Below, piece after piece: positions 6,292 to 8,884 of a stretch of DNA of 8,884 nucleotides. The DNA lies in NCBI GenBank assembly GCA_964636575.1, contig CAZWSE010000117.1, forward strand, positions 1 through 8,884, in the 5' to 3' direction. How positions within the stretch are numbered: position 1 is the first letter of the stretch; each line of letters opens with the position of its first letter. This DNA comes from CAZWSE01 sp964636575 (GTDB taxonomy: Bacteria > Pseudomonadota > Alphaproteobacteria > Rhodobacterales > Rhodobacteraceae). The position numbers were made by a program, and so were the translations under genes. The notes under the pieces were generated by a model. The model was not told where the DNA came from. It did not search any database and was given only the letters and a program-made list of their open reading frames with translations.

Positions 6292-7666
6292 AGTTAGCGG
6301 CCTCCCGTCCGGCGATGCGACCAAAAACGGTGCCGATTGTCATCCCGAACCCTGCCAAATAGCCTTGGCCAAGGATTGATCCTGCCATCGTCTCACCTGC
6401 GGCCCAAAGGTTGGTCACGGGGCGGTTGCCGATGCTGCACTGTGCGTTCGCGTCCACCTTGAGACCCAGATAGGTAAAGGTCACACCCGTGCGCAGCGAA
6501 TACCCGTAGAAGGGGGCCTGCGTAATGGGCCGCGCCCAGTTGGTTTTGGGCGGGTTAAGTCCGGTGGTTGAGACCCCGTCAAGCTCTGTCGGGTGGAAGT
6601 TCGATGTATCCCCGCAGCTAGCGTTAAATTCAGCGACGGTCTTGGTCAGCTTGTCTGCAGGCAGGTCCATTTTGGCGGCCAGTTCTTCCAAACTGTCTGC
6701 TTTGATCGGCGGGAAAACAGAGGGCATGAACAGGTTCAGCGATTTTGCATCAATGATGACATAGCCCACTTGATCTGGTTGTGCGGCCACCAGCCGTCCC
6801 CAAATCGCATAACGCTTGGGCCAGACGTCTTCACCTTCGTCGTAGAACCGCTCCGCATCTTTGTTGACGACGATAGAGAACGGTACACAGTCAAGCCGCG
6901 TGACGATCCCGCCGTCAAACTTGGGCGCGCGTCCGTCGATGGCGACCGCGTGACATTGGGTCGGGTCGCCCACCTGTTCGATCCCTTGATCCAAGAGATC
7001 GGCCAGAACAACGCCGCGATTGTAGGGCGTGCCACGGATCAGAAAATTCTTCGCCGCTGGCCCCCAAGCACGGGTCAGCCAATCGGTGTCGGCCTGAAAC
7101 CCGCCAGAGGCCACGATGACCGCTTTGGGCGCGATACGATGGGTTTCGCCAGCATAAGTGTATTCAAGCGATGTGATCTGATCGTCCTCGACCTCAAGAT
7201 GGGTCACAGGCGCCTCATAAAGCACATCAATGCCAAGCTTTTCGGCGGTCCGGTAGTAGGCGTTCACAAGGCTTTTGCCGCCACCGCGAAAGAAGGCGTT
7301 GGTGCGCGCCAAAGACAGGGTGCCCGAAAGCGAAGGCTGAAACCGGACGCCGCGTTCTTCCATCCACGGCAGACATTCCTCAGATGATTGAATGGCCAGT
7401 TTTGCCAGGCTTTGATCGGTTTTGCCGTCTGTGACTTTGAGCAAGTCGGCAAGGTATTCTTCTTCGGAATAGCTTTCGATCAGGGGGCCGAGGGGGCCGC
7501 GATGCATGCACCGAAAGTTACGTGTGTGGCGTGAATTGCCGCCGCGATAGGCTTTGGGGGCGGCCTCCAAGATCAACACTTTCGCGCCCGACTCGGCAGC
7601 GGTCATGGCGGCGCAAAGGGCTGCATTTCCGCCTCCGATGACAGCGATGTCGTATGCGGTTTGCAT
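6281..7666 (-). CDS. tcuA: TcuA-type FAD-dependent (tricarballylate) dehydrogenase
   Basis: The founding member oxidises tricarballylate to cis-aconitate with bound FAD. At 461 residues this protein is close to that family's usual length. The N-terminal dinucleotide fold reads VIGGGNAALCAA (9-20) with acidic E34 at the ribose position, followed by GGNSRHTRN (42-50). GGGKS lies at 128-132, ASGGFQ at 186-191, and the C-terminal FAD-binding end has WAAGETMAGSILGQGYLAGFG (421-441) and GRIAG (449-453). RTGVTFTYLGLKVD (392-405) corresponds to the substrate-side loop of the fumarate-reductase flavoprotein superfamily. AAGGA lies 5 bases before the ATG. It follows the arylsulfotransferase-like gene by 53 bases and overlaps tcuB by 11. 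The TcuA family is widespread, and many relatives have untested substrates, so the exact acid oxidised is uncertain here. Confidence 0.92.
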   Translation of the reverse strand: MQTAYDIAVIGGGNAALCAAMTAAESGAKVLILEAAPKAYRGGNSRHTRNFRCMHRGPLGPLIESYSEEEYLADLLKVTDGKTDQSLAKLAIQSSEECLPWMEERGVRFQPSLSGTLSLARTNAFFRGGGKSLVNAYYRTAEKLGIDVLYEAPVTHLEVEDDQITSLEYTYAGETHRIAPKAVIVASGGFQADTDWLTRAWGPAAKNFLIRGTPYNRGVVLADLLDQGIEQVGDPTQCHAVAIDGRAPKFDGGIVTRLDCVPFSIVVNKDAERFYDEGEDVWPKRYAIWGRLVAAQPDQVGYVIIDAKSLNLFMPSVFPPIKADSLEELAAKMDLPADKLTKTVAEFNASCGDTSNFHPTELDGVSTTGLNPPKTNWARPITQAPFYGYSLRTGVTFTYLGLKVDANAQCSIGNRPVTNLWAAGETMAGSILGQGYLAGFGMTIGTVFGRIAGREAANYAN

Positions 7667-7685
7667 GGGTGTCCTTATCTTTGCG

Positions 7686-7708
7686 CCTAGGTGTCAGCGG
7701 ACCGTAGG
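7686..7708 (-). other. Small imperfect hairpin before tcuA
   Basis: Arms CCTA-GGT and ACC-TAGG pair over seven base pairs with one bulged base and an 8-base loop, between the arylsulfotransferase-like gene and tcuA. No T-run follows. It may be an mRNA processing or stability element, or chance. Confidence 0.3.
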
Positions 7709-7719
7709 AATGACTAGTA

Positions 7720-8784
7720 CTAAAGCACACCGGCCTGCAACAGTGCTGTGATTTCAGGCCCATCCGGCGCGTACCAGCGGCACCGGAACAGCCAGTTGAT
7801 CTGCCCGAATTGCTGGGTGTCGACGAAATGCGGGCTGACAAATTCGCGCACGATGTCACACTCAGGCGTGACCTCAAACAAGCAGCCCTTGTTGCCTTCG
7901 CAGATCAATGTGTTGCCAGAGGGCAGGCGCTGCGCCCCGCCCATATGGGGCGAAAAGAACGATGTGAAATCGTCTTTGGCTTGGTATTCCCAGACGATCT
8001 CTTTGGTTTTCGGGTCAATCTCCATCACTTTCGAATGGTGCAGATCGCTCGCGTAGACTCCATTGGCGAAGATCAGAATGTTCCCGTTGTCGAGCCGTTG
8101 CGCATCGTGTTGCCCGCCCATCAAATCGTTCTGATATTCCCACGTGATCTGGTTGGTTGCCGGATCAATGATGAACAGCAGATTGAGGTTCTTGGAGCTG
8201 ATAAGGTAGGTGCCATCGGGCAGGGGGTCTACCGTGTTGGTGTGCCCATAGCTCCACCGGTTTGCATTTGGGTAAAGCGGGTATTTGTCCGGACCCAGTT
8301 CCAAAAAGTGCCATTCCCATGTCGTTTGTCCGCTGTCGTCGACCTGTCGGATAACCTCGCCGTAGGGGCCGCCTTCGGAATGCGAATTGGGCCGCCCGCC
8401 TTTGATGGATGCCTTTTCCGCGTCGCTCAGTTCAGTGAAGGCGGCATAGATCGCGCCATTGGCTAAGCGTCGCGCGTCGTGATGTTGGTAGGGATCATCG
8501 TGCCGCCACAACAAGGACCCGTCGGGCGCATATTCAGACATGCGACCACTGACCGTCAGAGCAACCCCTTTGGGATTTTCGCAGCGCTCATTCCGAAACA
8601 GCGACCCGTTCGGCATAAGGTAGGACCAGTTGGTCATCCCCTTATCGGTCGCCCATTGATGCGCCACCGCGCCATCCGGATCGAGCAGAAAGACATCGCC
8701 GCTTTCGACGGGACAAATCAAAAGATACCCCGGCGTTGAGCGTTGCGGGTCGTTGTACTGTAGACCGGTGTGGCGAAGTCTCAT
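7720..8784 (-). CDS. Arylsulfotransferase-like (ASST) beta-propeller protein, no signal peptide
   Basis: Family members transfer sulfate from an aryl sulfate to a phenol, without PAPS. The protein is 354 residues and built from blade-like repeats with a recurring His/Gly signature: HHDARRLANG (101-110), GHTNTVDPLPDG (180-191), GGQHDAQRLDNGN (223-235) and GGAQRLPSGNTLICEG (282-297), interleaved with DP.T..I.WEY strands (207-217 and 257-267). The His residues H101, H102, H181 and H226 are candidates for the active site, but I cannot say which equals the catalytic His of E. coli AssT. That enzyme is exported and much longer; here there is no signal peptide and an in-frame TGA lies shortly upstream of the start, so export by an N-terminal signal is unlikely. 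AAGGA lies 6 bases before the ATG. It is the first gene of the operon with tcuA and tcuB. It could be a sulfotransferase, a lyase-like propeller enzyme, or a non-catalytic binding protein. Confidence 0.8.
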   Translation of the reverse strand: MRLRHTGLQYNDPQRSTPGYLLICPVESGDVFLLDPDGAVAHQWATDKGMTNWSYLMPNGSLFRNERCENPKGVALTVSGRMSEYAPDGSLLWRHDDPYQHHDARRLANGAIYAAFTELSDAEKASIKGGRPNSHSEGGPYGEVIRQVDDSGQTTWEWHFLELGPDKYPLYPNANRWSYGHTNTVDPLPDGTYLISSKNLNLLFIIDPATNQITWEYQNDLMGGQHDAQRLDNGNILIFANGVYASDLHHSKVMEIDPKTKEIVWEYQAKDDFTSFFSPHMGGAQRLPSGNTLICEGNKGCLFEVTPECDIVREFVSPHFVDTQQFGQINWLFRCRWYAPDGPEITALLQAGVL

Positions 8785-8835
8785 GGCGTTTCCTTGGGTT
8801 TGACCAAGTCATGCCGGAAGCTGTGCGGCAAAGCA

Positions 8836-8868
8836 ATGCTATGGGCTTGGTGTTTGAAAATTTAGCAT
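8836..8868. promoter_or_regulatory. Inverted repeat upstream of the arylsulfotransferase-like gene
   Basis: ATGCTA (8836-8841) and TAGCAT (8863-8868) form 6-bp arms about 21 bases apart, in AT-richer DNA than the surrounding genes. It could be a binding site for a dimeric regulator, for example of a LysR-type gene beyond the right edge. This is weak evidence. Confidence 0.3.
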
Positions 8869-8883
8869 AACTCTCATTATAAG
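8854..8883 (+). promoter_or_regulatory. Possible divergent promoter leaving the window to the right
   Basis: TTGAAA (8854-8859) and TATAAG (8878-8883), 18 bases apart, each match five of six consensus bases. They would drive a plus-strand gene that begins outside the window. Confidence 0.3.
8876..8881 (-). promoter_or_regulatory. Perfect -10 hexamer (TATAAT) upstream of the arylsulfotransferase-like gene
   Basis: On the minus strand a consensus TATAAT lies about 90 bases before the ATG at 8784. Its -35 element would be beyond the window, so the promoter cannot be confirmed. It overlaps the possible plus-strand -10 region on the other strand. Confidence 0.35.
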
Positions 8884-8884
8884 T

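Noticed and set aside
6593..7387. A 264-codon plus-strand open frame opposite tcuA
   Set aside because: The opposite strand encodes a complete FAD-binding dehydrogenase; this frame has no domain signature and is best explained as a shadow.
7715..7722. Palindrome TAGTACTA at the stop codon of the arylsulfotransferase-like gene
   Set aside because: It is only 8 bp, with no repeat elsewhere or promoter nearby, and is likely chance.
7810..8466. A 218-codon plus-strand open frame opposite the arylsulfotransferase-like gene
   Set aside because: It is antisense to a propeller protein with repeated motifs and shows no motif of its own.

Overview
The window looks like a chromosomal catabolic region of an alphaproteobacterium, most likely a marine Rhodobacterales (Roseobacter-type) bacterium. 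The grounds are moderately high GC, many TRAP-transporter and TcuA/TcuB-type genes, short intergenic gaps and GGAGG-like ribosome sites. The species assignment is inference. There are eight protein genes, one of them cut by the left edge. I see no tRNA, rRNA, CRISPR array, insertion sequence or frameshift.

Layout. (1) Positions 1-3646, minus strand: a TRAP transporter operon read in the order dctP (periplasmic binding protein), a glutathione S-transferase gene, dctQ (small membrane subunit), dctM (large permease, 3' end outside the window). The GST gene lies between dctP and dctQM, and a strong GC hairpin follows dctP. (2) Positions 3647-3940: a divergent regulatory region. It holds three copies of TTGGGATCC; two of them sit directly beside the -35-like elements of the two outward-facing promoters, so one regulator probably controls both directions. 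(3) Positions 3941-5215, plus strand: a metallo-beta-lactamase-fold hydrolase of the alkylsulfatase (SdsA1/BDS1) type, short because it lacks the C-terminal sterol-carrier-like domain. (4) Positions 5212-8784, minus strand: an operon read as an arylsulfotransferase-like beta-propeller protein without a signal peptide, then tcuA (flavoprotein dehydrogenase) and tcuB (membrane Fe-S electron-transfer protein). The tcuB stop codon overlaps the hydrolase stop codon. (5) Positions 8785-8884: a promoter-like region, possibly shared with a divergent gene outside the window.

How the parts may fit (inference): the TRAP system imports an organic compound into the cytoplasm. The hydrolase, the GST and the arylsulfotransferase-like protein process it, and the TcuA/TcuB pair oxidises a product and feeds electrons into the quinone pool. 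Two sulfate-ester-related folds flank tcuAB, and the usual tricarballylate carrier TcuC is absent. The binding protein also lacks the arginine that normally holds carboxylate ligands. The substrate may therefore not be plain tricarballylate; an organosulfate or another substituted compound is a testable alternative. No regulator is encoded in the window.
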